In this document: piece by piece, positions 35,782-46,739 of the stretch
How the letters are laid out: the number at the start of each line of letters is the position of its first letter
How positions within the stretch are numbered: position 1 is the stretch's first letter
Source: Camillea tinctor
Taxonomy: Eukaryota > Ascomycota > Sordariomycetes > Xylariales > Xylariaceae
Assembly (NCBI GenBank): GCA_022578605.1
Contig: MU394062.1
Location: forward strand, 310,001-374,000
DNA length: 64,000 bases
Direction of reading: 5' to 3'
The notes under the pieces: model-generated
The model's database searches: none
The model's input: the letters and a program-made list of their open reading frames with translations, nothing else
Told to the model about the DNA's origin: nothing
Translations under genes and position numbers: made by a program

Positions 35782-37059
35782 ATATTTATTTTAACACTGT
35801 TGTCGCTCTATAATACCAGTAGGTATCATAGCTAACCCCTATTTTCGCTATCCACAACCCTTGCGCTCAGGTTCGTTTCTAGGAGAGTCTCTAGGTCGAA
35901 TTGATATTGCTCTTATGCCGATGTTCATACATTTTATATTTATTACTCTATTAAATGTTAACTTGACAGTAGTGATCTTAACTGAGTATTTGTATGGGTA
36001 TTTTTTATTCTAAGATGGCAAAATTAATATATAAAATACTTCGACATATGAGATGCTGTGTAAAGATAATAGAAGTTGGCTACAGAATCTACTCAATACA
36101 AATTCGGACCTTAAAAAGGGAGGGTTTTTTTCATATACCAACTTGAATCTATTTCAATCAATACTCCGTCCATGCCAGTAATTCTTAAAATCGTATTATT
36201 CCTTGATTATAAAATACCCCTTTTCCTGATATGTACCTAGGTACCTACCTAGAATATTAATATATTGGTATCGAGAGATAATGTGAACTATATTTAGATT
36301 ACCGTTAACCAACAATATCTTTTTGGCTTGAAATGACCGATATTGAGGAGAAGCCTACAAAGAGATTTCTTGACGTACTGTAAATCTACTGGGCATAACC
36401 AAACAACAGACATCGGATTAATCTAATGCCACTGTGTGAATTGCATATCTTGCAACATATCAAGTATATGCTCATACTGTGCCCCCTGAAGTAATATCTC
36501 ATGCACCACAATGTTGCAAAGCCCCTTTGCTAATAACTCCTATTCACAAATTGTGTCCCTAGTATCAAAGAGCATCATGATTGAGATCATGAAAATCTCA
36601 AACTTCCTGGCCAACGTATGTACTGAGAGAGTCCTAAATATCCTCATATAGTCATGGTTCTTAGCCAGTCAATATCTATAGGTAGTTATATAGTGCATAT
36701 CTTTACATGGTTATATTCTATATATCAACAATGGGTTTAAACAGAATGGATTGTTTACTAGTAAGATCAGGTCCAACCTTTGAGGAATGGTCCCCGCTTA
36801 GCACACTTCGTTGCTGCGGGATCTAGTTCGTATCACCCTCAGAGCCGCATCACCGGCCACGCTGACACCATTACATCCCTCCAAAACGCGGCTGTGCTGC
36901 TACTAGGACATAGATTGAAACACTTGCACAAACACTTTCCAAAATAAATTCTTTTCCACTACATACTATCTCTAGTACTAGCCTCAAAAAGGTTACCTGG
37001 CATAGGAAAACCCTTCATTACACAATTTCATGATTTACAAACCATCTACACTCAGTCTC
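35782..37059. other. AT-rich gene-free stretch
   Basis: No coding frame supported. Contains a TACCTAGGTA palindrome at 36234-36243. The right 100 bases are the leader of the next gene. Confidence 0.5.
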
Positions 37060-38298
37060 ATGAAGATGGAAAATCATCACGATGACCAGGAGGTACGTTA
37101 CTTAGAGACCGAATTCAAATTATATCTAGTAATACTAATAAATGAAGCTTCGACCTCCCGGTGGACATAACATAATGTCAAACAACATCCCTAACGAGAA
37201 CCCCGTACCCCGACCACCTCACTCTCATCCATTATACAATCCACCATCACCCTTTACAAGCTATTCACACCAGGGATTCAGCAACGGACACCTACCGGTT
37301 CCTTCGTATAACCAGAATGTAGGTTTGCCACTCTTTCTTCTTCTCCTTCTCCTTTGGCTTAGCAAAGTATTGACACGAGCCAGTGGACTTGGGGTCAAGC
37401 CAGCTCGGCCTTTCCTCCCCAACCAATGCAATATAGATACAACGTGAGTAGCTACTCTATAATATTCTAAACATGTATTAGCCGGCTTTACTAAACTCTC
37501 AATATCCAGCAGTTCTCTGGTGCCGCTTCTGTTGCACCCAGCTTACCCGTCTTCCCGCAGCCCACGCCCTGGGCTCCCTTGCAGCCCGGTCCCAACCCCC
37601 CGTACAACAGTTATGGTTCCAATGGATACTTTGGTGGGAATGCTGTTGGCAATAGAATTGGCTTTTGGAATCCTCCTGGAGCTACCACAATGCCTGCTAT
37701 CTCTGGTCCCATGCCTGGTGGAGCTCCTGTCTCCGCTCCTGGCCCTGTCCCGGTAACCGCACCTGTTGCCGCACCTGTCGCCGCCGCACCTATCGCCACC
37801 GCTCCGGTCGCCGCCCCTCCTGTCGCCATCCCTCCCGTGGCCGCCAATGCCGCCCCTGCTCCGGCAGGGGATGTCTACGCCGAGGAAATGGCGGAAGCCT
37901 CCGACGCGCTCTGGGTAAGCATCATAGAGACCTATCCCCGGTGAAATATCCACTAACAACATTATCAGGGCGTGAACGACTGCCCGGTGTGCGGGAAGAA
38001 ATTCCCGCAACACATTTTCCGTCACATCACCACCCATGTGACGGCGTGCCAACTGGGGGACTGCGACAACGTGCAGTTCCCCAGCGCCGCCGCACTGGGT
38101 CGGCATTTGTTCGAGCACCCCAGCCACAACAACAACAACACCGAAGCTTGCTGCTTCGGGTGTGAAGATTTCCCTAAGGGGAAATCAACACGCATCAACC
38201 ATCTCCAAAAGCACATGGTCGCCCGCCTGATCGCCCGGGGAGGACTGGAGGCCCTCAATGAAAGTAGCCAGCAGGGCGCGGCGGAGGAGGAAACATAG
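37060..38298 (+). CDS. Pro/Ala-rich protein with three C2H2-like zinc fingers
   Basis: Five exons (37060-37092, 37148-37318, 37363-37443, 37510-37914, 37969-38298), all joined in phase 0 with GTACGT, GTAGGT, GTGAGT and GTAAGC donors, give 339 residues. Residues 1-95 are Pro/Asn/Gly-rich; 96-230 include a run of alternating Ala/Pro/Val (APVAAPVAAAPIATAPVAAP). The last exon encodes three Cys/His units: CPVC-x10-H-x3-H, a C-x4-C-x13-H-x3-H unit (CQLGDC...HLFEH) and CFGC-x12-H-x3-H (HLQKH). This spacing fits zinc binding, and the protein is probably nuclear, but the fingers deviate from the DNA-binding linker consensus (no TGEKP). It shares its general plan, low-complexity N-terminus then three fingers, with the gene at the right edge. 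The exon model rests on phase-perfect junctions and continuous composition; the 11-codon first exon is the least certain. Confidence 0.72.
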
Positions 38299-40624
38299 CT
38301 GGTGCGTATGGGTTTCGGGTTGCTCGGTCTATAATAAGATAGGAATTCAGTACCGTTGTGGCCGGCGCGTGCGTTCACCGAGAATGAACGCGGGGGGCGG
38401 CCGTTTGCTTACCTACTTCCCTGCCTAACCAATGCCTACAGCTTCGTGATTATTCCCGTCGGTAAGGTCCAAAAGCAGCTCGTGTGGTGATGCTAATATG
38501 GAGAACGAATAACTATACAGTATAGCCAGAAGCCGAAGCCAATGATAGAGTCAGCTTCTGGGCTTAGGATGGTAATAAGAAGTCGAGGATAATGTCCAAT
38601 ATTTATTTCCATCGTTGTGGACCCGATATCCAGTCATAAACGCCACCAAGAACAACCCCGAGACATTTCCGGTACGGTTCTCTCTACCTTTGCTAATATT
38701 GTTTGTGTTTTTCTAGTCTTCTCCATTTTACCACCCGCGAATACACGAGCTCGCCTACGAATACCATTCGCCAAAGGTAATAGGAAAATCAATAAAGTAA
38801 GGACCATTACTGGTAACATTTGGTCGACTAATACTACAGATATAAGATAGAATTTATAATTGCAATTCACATCCAGAGATAGTAGGCAGAGGCGATGTCC
38901 CGATGCCCTCGAGCACCGTTTAGGAGTTTCAAGCATTGTCAAACTACGAGCTCAGGTGAAGCCACTATATTTTATTTCCCCCTTTCACTTCCATGTATTA
39001 ACAGCCCGAGTCTAGTTTTGGACTAGCCGAAAGGAATAATTTCTTGTCTATGCTATTTACAGTAGGAGAAACCGAGTATTTTACAATGTGAAAGACTGCT
39101 AGCTGCCAGACACCTCCTCCTTGGTTTGTAGCCGGTATAGATATAGGGGAGAGGGGAAAACGTAGAAATAGTAATATTCGCATCTTCGAAGCCTAGTTTA
39201 GCTAACAAAATGATCTCCAGACTAGGTATGGTTACGATCTGTCCCAAATCGACCGAAATACCGTCACTACAAGCATGCACACTGCCTCCTCCTACCGCAT
39301 CCTAAACCCTTTACAATAACTGCCCTGACTCTTTCACAACTAATGGGTATCTACCCTTCAACGCACGTCTGTACCCTTTCTTCCCCCTGTTCAGGGCCAC
39401 TCTAGACTAAAACCAGGGTATCCAATCTGAATTTCTTTCGAGATAGAAAAAAAAGAAAAAGAAACGCACACTACCATGTTTTCCTCATGGGGGCAATGGT
39501 ACTCAAAACAACCTAGTAACGTATTCGGGGAGGTAATTTCCAACCACCCGGTATCCTCACCAAAAAGATAACCAAAGGTATCGAGGCAGCAAACAAGCTA
39601 AACAGGCAACCCTAAACCTAGCCTATGAAGTTAAGAGTAGAGAGTACTAGTAGAGAGAGGGAGGGGAGGGGGACACTAGAGAAGAGTAGGTTCAACAACA
39701 CAGAATCCCGTCAAAGCAAAGAGAAAACCAATTAGTAGATAGAAAAGACAAAAGAAACTAGAACTAGTGAGTAGATGGTAAGGTGAAAAAGAAAAATAGA
39801 TAATAAGGAATTTCAAGCAAGAGGGTATCATCACAACAATCCCATCCGCTCGCAACAGTTCCTTTCCTCCTCTTTTTTTTAAAACGTATGGGGTATGGAT
39901 CTCGATAATTCGAGAGCAGAGAGAGAAAAAGAATCATCATCGTCGTTTTGTCGTCAATCATCATAAGAAAGGGCGGGGTGTATGGTATCATTCAGGTATG
40001 GAGATAGCCCCAATCCTCTTTCGATTTAAAATTTCTTCTCTTCCTAAAAATTTCTCTTCTTTTCTGCGCCTTCGTAGTGTATCGTATGTTAGGAAATGAA
40101 AACGACAGATTGGTATCGCTTTTGAGTTTTGTTTTATTTCTTGTCGTCATTCGTAAGGGGTAAAAAAGCAAAACGCTCGCTTCGCCGAAAATAGTCTTTG
40201 CTGCAAAAGAGAGAAGAGAAAAGGGATAACATGAGAGGTTAAAGAAATTAGAATAGGGGGACAAATGAGAGGAGCTGAGTTTGGCGGCTGGAAAAGGGGG
40301 GGAGGGGGAGGGGGTTTCCCCATTCCCCATGTCCGTTTATTTTCGTGTGTAGATAGTGTTCGATACGACATGATATGCCACACCACCGGGTGGTTTGCGC
40401 AGTGTATGATTGTTGCGCAAGGAACGCGGAATTAGGTTCGTCATATTTATTCATTAGAAGGGATCAACATCAACTCTCCCGTGTTCTTGAGAGCATGTTG
40501 CATTATGTGATCCTGTTACTGTGATCAAAGGCGGGGGTGGCTGATCTATCGGTCGGTTAGTGATAGGCGACATACTTGAACCAATGCTCATAAGTAGTTA
40601 TAGGGGCGACCAAGCTCCCCCTAA
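38299..40624. other. 2.3-kb gene-free stretch
   Basis: 3' flanks of two convergent genes. Frames up to 118 codons overlap GC-skewed or purine-rich tracts (39640-40330 is strongly purine-rich on the plus strand) and are low complexity. No RNA gene recognised. Confidence 0.5.
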
Positions 40625-42739
40625 CTAGTGAGCGTTACTAGGTCCCGCCACATTATGGCCGCCTGAGTTTGTCGAAGACGAGGCGACCGTCGGGTCCGGC
40701 GTCGTAGCGCTGAATAGCTCCTTGAAACGCATGGCCGCCTCGCCGTGCACGAACTCGAGCTCGAAAAGCCCGTGCTTGCCCTTGCGCTGCCGGTGCGCTT
40801 TGTACTCCTCGCAGAACGTGTAGAGCTGCACGCGCCGCAGTTGCACGCAGCGCCGCGACCGGCGGCTAGCCCAGTGAGACGATGCACTGGCAGGCACTAT
40901 TTTGGGTAGTTGTTTAGCTCGAAGGATATCGACGCGAGAAAGGGAGGGGAGAGGGGGGTTGACATACCAAAGGCAGTCCATATTGGACAATACATCAGTT
41001 CCCCTTCCCAGGCGGCGGCATGGAGACGACGGCCACCGGTGACTTCATCCTCGAAGACCGTCAAGCAATGGTAGAAACCGGCATCTTTTATTTGCCTATA
41101 GACTCGTTAGTATCCCTTGTATTTTATCATTATCGTATCTAAAAGAGGGTAGACGGCAACATACGCTTGGAACAGGCGCTTCTCCCTCGGCAACGCGTAC
41201 TCGTCCGGTGCAACATTTATCGTCCTTGGGCTTCGGGCCTTTAGGGCAAGGAATGTACAGTAGAATAAGACCATATCTGTGCAAGTTATTAGTTACATTA
41301 GGCAGGGAAGCGTTATCAATGCAGGTGGTAGTTGGATGAGAAAAGCGACTTGGATTGCCACGGACATGATCGAAAGAAAAACACAAACCTTCCCAAGTCG
41401 AGAACGAGAGGTTGACCCATGGCTTTGGCCTGTTTTCCGACCGGCTCCATCGAGAGAGCCCTAGGACAGAGTCTTCTTCCCTGCCGATGCGGAGTTCGTG
41501 TACTCCGTGCATCGTGACCCAAGCGGCATTAGGCTTTCGCTCGCGCGCGAGGATGTACGGTGCCTTGTCCTCCATCCCCTGGAAGAAGATCACGGATACT
41601 CGATCATCGTCAAAAGACCTAGGTATAACCTTTAGCCATATAGCATAACATACTCGCGACCATTAGAATGTGGAGAAGGTGAGGGGGGTTATGTGAATGG
41701 AAGGGACAAAATAAGATTAAAATAAAGACGAACCTTTTTACCAGAATCTTGACGTCTTGGGGGAACGGGCAAAGATGGCCAAGCTGCTTACACGGTCCAA
41801 ACACGTTCGAGCTTTACAGTGTGTCAATGAATTTTCGACTCCTCGCCCTGATCAAGACGTGATAGCTGCTTACCTGCCTCTTTTCTTGAATTCCCTCACC
41901 GCGGGCACCTGTTGTGCGAAAACGGCTTCGGACCAATGGGGATTCTATTCGGGTTAGCCCTACGATCTGGGAAGACCATAAGAAGATAAAGACTAACTGC
42001 TTCATCATTCCAGAAGTCAATAGCGGGACCTCGTCGTATTAGGTCCGTCCTTACGGGCGTTGGAGGGGCTAGGTTGTGTGAGGTCAGCTACGAACGAGAC
42101 AGCATATGAGGTAATCATTATACTGACGTATATTTCTAGCGTCGCGGAGCTGAAGGATACGCAGCCGGAGAGACTCTACGGCCTTGAAATCAAAATACGG
42201 CGACCTATGCAACCGGTTAGTGAGACACCGACCCAGGTATTGTCTGATAGGAAAATCTATTACCTTACTAGGAGGTACTGGAGCTGCATGAGATACTGAT
42301 TGTACATGATGAAACGAGCCGGGAGAGTAAGTCCAGAGAGCTCCTTTCCCATGACATGGTACATCTTCCTCCATCGTCGTTCTTTCGTGTCATGCTTGTC
42401 CTCATAAAAGGCCGTGATGTCTTGCAGAGACTTGTAGAGACATGGGAGTATAATATTGAGGTAGTCGAACACGGCCGTCACCTGGGAGAAATGAACCTGG
42501 GACTTGTCGGCTAGGTCTCGAAGCAGCAAACTCGTCGTACGAATCTCGCTGATGAGGCCGGTGAGGTGGGGGTGGAGGTTGTTAGATAGGAAATTGCGTA
42601 GCCCCTGGAGTTGCAGGGCAACTATCTCTGCTCGCTCGGCTTCAACACAGCAGCCCTTGAGTAGCTCGGGATGTAGATGTCGAATGGCAGATAGGCCTAC
42701 GTTTGGGGTTCTAACACGGGGAGGATACGGATGATCCAT
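40625..42739 (-). CDS. uncharacterised ascomycete protein, eight exons
   Basis: Exons in order of translation: 42264-42739, 42128-42204, 41900-42068, 41742-41811, 41389-41629, 41165-41276, 40968-41095, 40625-40896. All phases agree and give 514 residues. The first exon is helical: HPELLKGCCVEAERAEIVAL then LADKSQVHFSQVTAVFDYLN and ILPCLYKSLQDITAFYEDKH. Later exons give beta-rich blocks: VFGPCKQLGHLCPFPQDVKI, RSFDDDRVSVIFFQGM, HELRIGREEDSVLGLSRWSR, and DAGFYHCLTVFEDEVTGGRR then LHAAAWEGELMYCPIWTAF. I recognise the arrangement (helical N-terminus, then a 'contours and colours' beta part ending in AAAWEGEL) from hypothetical proteins common in Sordariomycetes, but know no function. The C-terminus after residue 425 is basic, then Ser/Thr-rich. 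No signal peptide or membrane helix. An intron of only 31 nt in the third exon was rejected in favour of reading through. Confidence 0.74.
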
Positions 42740-45736
42740 TGCTGAGCCGAGTTGTATGATACCATGCCGTAGTGGCTATCGTCGAGAATTCTCTGCCTCC
42801 CTCTCCTAGCCTAACCCCTGAATATGATAGATATCCTTGGCAGTTCCAGTTTAGTAGTATCCTGATCCCGATGGTATGTAGTCTTGAGAAGACGATAATA
42901 TTCCAAAAGTGACTTGTCCTTCCTAATTATTCTACTCGAAGTGTCAAAATCCGGGGTGCGGGCAGCCAGTAAGTGTCCCACACGGAAGGGTGATAAGAAA
43001 GCACGATATTATCTCCACAGAGGTCCGGTAAAATGGCCGTGTGGGGAAAGTGGTAGTGGTCATAACACTAGTAAATACGGGGGAGGACATGGGAAGAAAT
43101 AACTTCTCCCGTTGGGCCTTCGTGTCGAGACGATACGATTCTATGGGGAGGGGCGAACTCGGGGTTTTCTGGGTCGAATGAGGCTCATCTGACGTGGCGA
43201 GAGCCCAACTCGAGGTGGGGTGTAAGTGTGTGTGTTGAAGTATGCCCAGGATAGTTATCTATCTACGCTTCGAGAACAACGATGCAGTAGATCGTATGTA
43301 TGTGCGGGTGTGCGTGTGTGTGTGTGGATATGTGTATGCATTGATAGACGCGGCTTACACATTCATTGCGAAATCTCACGATCGGCCGAATAAGAAGAAA
43401 GCGATGTGATTATTATCACAGAACACACCCTCAGCCTGCGCTACGCTATACTGGACGTGTATACGATGTTGTCTATCCACAGTTGTGGTGAGTACCTGTT
43501 TGAACATTTAGTTCATGACCCTCACTGCAGGTGTTAATCGAAGATGGGGAAACATGAACATATTTCTTTTTCTTTTTCTTTTCTTTTTTTTTCCCCCTCG
43601 GGAAGCTATTCGTAGAACTGTGTCGATCCTAGTTTAAAAAAAAAAAAACACCAACCAAAAAACTGAATGTAGGAGAGCGTACGTCAATGAGCAATGGTAG
43701 ATCTGCTTGGCTGCTGACTCGGGTATTTGCCTGTGTGGGCAGCTCGAAAGCGAAAAATGGTATATCAACAATCAGGTTCGGGGGTTCAGTGAGAGGATGC
43801 CACGAAGCCAGCGAGGATACCAGAGCATTTCATATGCACCGGGGATTGGGTGAATCAAGAACGCTGGCCGGATCAGGCCTAAGTCGTAGCGGCCACAGCG
43901 CGGAGAAGAGCAGCACTTGCATAAGTCATCTGCAGGGTAGACTTTAGACTGGATGATGGGGCATCACGATACTGTCGGGACTTGCCTGTCTATATGTAAC
44001 AACAGAGCAGAGAAAATGACGAAAGGCAGAATATATAATGGCTCCTGACTCGTTGCGCCTTATTACACTTGTGCTTTGTTGCTAAGCCGCGCGATTTGGT
44101 GCAACATATCCTAATCTACTTAATGAGACCAGTTCGGATCTGATTGGGCATGCGTAAGCAATAAGGCCATGATGATGCTGAAAGAGCTATCGTGAATATG
44201 AAAGGGGACAGAGAATGTCTGAAACTCAGACATCCTCACAGCGGCTACGGGAAGCTCATCTAAAGAACTGGCTAGAAAAGACACGATGCTCCCCTCACCC
44301 CTCCTTTTTTATTATTTTTTTTATTCACATGCCTGCGCTTATGTGAAGATAAAAAGGTTGCCGGCGGTTATTGGGTCGCAAGCATAGGAAGGGAACAATA
44401 TCTTGATTCGTGCTGCTGAAGGAAGAAGACAGATGAGAGCGCAGAGTCGTGCGCTGTTTTGCAGCACGCAGCCCAACTCGGCTTGCATGGCCCAGCGCCG
44501 GTTGCAGATAGCACGGCACGCATACATGCATGCAGCGGTAGCAATAGCCATTCCGAGGTATTCGTATGAACGGTAACATGATGCGTTATGTTGTGCCGAT
44601 AACTTTTCTTTTTGGTAAGAATAGGTATGCCCAGGATTCTAAAAACAAATTGTCTTTGAAAAAAAAAAAAAAACCACTATGATAATCAGGGGTTACAGAT
44701 GCTACCTCTAAGATTTGGTTCAGTGAGCGGCAATCGTATAAGGGCGGGGGCGTATAAGAGAGCAAGAAAGTGGAGGAGAGAGAGAGGAGAAAACATTATA
44801 AATGACTGGTCCAACTTGGCTGGTGAATCGTTGTCCTTTTAAAAACACGATACGAGACGTACACGAGTATACATATAATAGTAATTCTAGGACAGATATG
44901 TTTGCTTATAATAAGACAGCCTTGCCTTTGAAATGTTGTTGGAAGCACGTAGATTTATGGATAGGCAATGGAGGGCACGAATTTGAGCCCCATCAAGCCA
45001 CGGCCCCCGACTAGAATCAACCTAACGAGGCACTCCGTGCTGCCTATTGCTGGGCCTATTGCTGGGTTGCTTCACACCTTGTCGGTCAGACCCCGGTCTG
45101 CTCATGTCATATAGATCCAGATCCCCGGGATCTGATCTTCCATCCATGGAAGACAGCCCAGCCTTACCTTGCCTTGTCTACTTTCTTTCTATTTTAAGTT
45201 TTAAGTACGCCCACTCTGCCAATAGAGCCTGCAACAGATTACATGATTCATTTAGTTACGACGTTTACGACGTGTGCGACATAGCGGGCTATGTTATGCA
45301 CGAGTATGGCTTAAAAGATTCATTGACGACGTGGGGAATAAAGCATCGTGCATTGCTGCAGGAAAAGAAACTATTTTTACAACTGGTTGTCGTCGAGAAA
45401 GACATCATCTCGATGTTCTTGTCTTGCGTAGCCCTTCAAGACTCGATCGGATACGACAACGCCCCTAGATCTAGAGCATCCCCAGCTCTCTCGTCTAGTC
45501 AACGCAGCGAAAACGCGCATGAACCATCAAAAGCAAGATAAGCACATTGTCCCATTCCTGTGCTTCAACACCGACCGAACCCATACGTATTAGACGCGAA
45601 AAGGAAACCCATTGCCGCCTTTGGCCTAAAGCTTCTAGAGCAGATAACCAACCGCAGTCATCTCATCGTGAAACTTCGTCAACCAATAAGCGGGCAGTGA
45701 GAGGAGCATGGCTCATTCACTCTCATCACCACCAGC
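42740..45736. other. 3-kb gene-free stretch
   Basis: Nothing recognised. A 164-codon frame at 45047-45541 and an 86-codon frame at 43687-43947 have no family resemblance and no supporting splice pattern. A (GT)n-rich tract lies at about 43293-43340 and poly-A/poly-T runs at about 43571-43650 and 44659-44673. Confidence 0.5.
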
Positions 45737-46331
45737 CTAATCGGATTCGGCCTAATTAGCCTAGTTCAGTATTGGTCATCGGGTTTTTAAAGAGTAGAGA
45801 AGGAAAGAGGTTTTTTTTTTTCTTCACATACCTGGTAGGCTTGCTTCTCGTCCTCGTATCGCTTCTTGTCGGCAGCAGCCTTGGCCTCGTAGGGGGCGCG
45901 CTGCTTGTCGTTGAGGGCCTTCCATCTCTCACCGAGGATCTTGCCAACCTGACCGAAAGAGATACCGGGGTTCTCGTCACGGACGTTCTCACGCTGCTCA
46001 TTGGCGAAGAACATGTAGGCGGAGAGACCACGCTTGGGAGCGTTGGGGTCTGTGTGGGAATCAATTAGCCAAACATGTTGGATTAACGAATGTGGCACGG
46101 GAAACACGTGGAGATCTGCCGATCGAGCCCACACGATGGCGAGCGACGCATGGGATAGGATGCCCAACGTGGGACACCGGCGTAGGTAGGGTGGGAGTGC
46201 ACGAGTTGAAAACGCGACCGTGACCGAGGCCGGTGCCAGATGTGATATGTGATGTGTAGGAACTCACCCTTCTTGCCCTTTCTCTTCTCGACCTTGCCGG
46301 CCTTACCGCGCTTGGTAGTTTCCTTAGGCAT
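45737..46331 (-). CDS. nhp6: NHP6-type HMG-box chromatin protein
   Basis: Three exons, 46268-46331, 45832-46049 and 45737-45751, encode 98 residues. The basic N-terminus ([20 protein letters not shown]) leads into one HMG box of the NHP6 kind: [20 protein letters not shown], then [20 protein letters not shown] and [23 protein letters not shown]6 bends DNA without sequence specificity and helps FACT and other remodellers act on nucleosomes; it is nuclear and abundant. The ending AESD comes from a 15-nt terminal exon (four codons plus stop) found after an 80-nt intron with a CTGAAC branch-like site; homologues end in a similar short acidic tail, which supports it. If that intron were not spliced, the protein would end shortly after QVCEEKKK instead. 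A 5' leader intron is also likely (46348-46739). Confidence 0.9.
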
Positions 46332-46347
46332 GTTGGCTTGGGGTTTT

Positions 46348-46739
46348 CTGTATAAAGCGTGGTGATTAGTCTTTCGAACCATTCGAACCATTCGAATCAT
46401 GCGTTGGTGTTGGGTATTGGGTGTTGGATGTTTGAATGGTGGATGCATGCATGCATGAAGAGAGATGAGTTCTGATTGCTTTAACTGTGGTGTGTAATGG
46501 AAGGAGTATTGTGCGCTCTTGAGCGCTGGCTTAAGAGTGCAGTGTGCATCATGGAAATGGGCGATTCCAAGCGAAAAACACAATCTGGTGTTGATGCTGA
46601 TCGCGAGCGAAAGAGAAGAGCGACAGGCGATTGAAGGGCTGGGCGATGCACTCGCTGTCGCAAATGCAATTGCCACCCTCAACGCGTAGTAAACTCGTGT
46701 TGAAGCTCAGAATTGATCCAACTAGACCAAAATGCATAC
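46348..46739 (-). other. probable 5'-leader intron of nhp6
   Basis: On the minus strand, TTTCAAG followed by GTATGC (donor at 46739) and TTTATACAG (acceptor at 46348) bracket 392 nt of non-coding sequence that stops 16 bases before the ATG. A long first intron in the leader is common for this gene in filamentous fungi. No transcript data are available to confirm it. Confidence 0.5.

Noticed and set aside
41967..41997. 31-nt intron in the eight-exon gene
   Set aside because: Too short for fungal splicing; reading through and using the donor at 41899 gives a better match to the remembered family order and correct phase.
45047..45541. 164-codon plus-strand frame
   Set aside because: No recognisable domain, no splice pattern, composition like surrounding non-coding DNA; cannot be supported.
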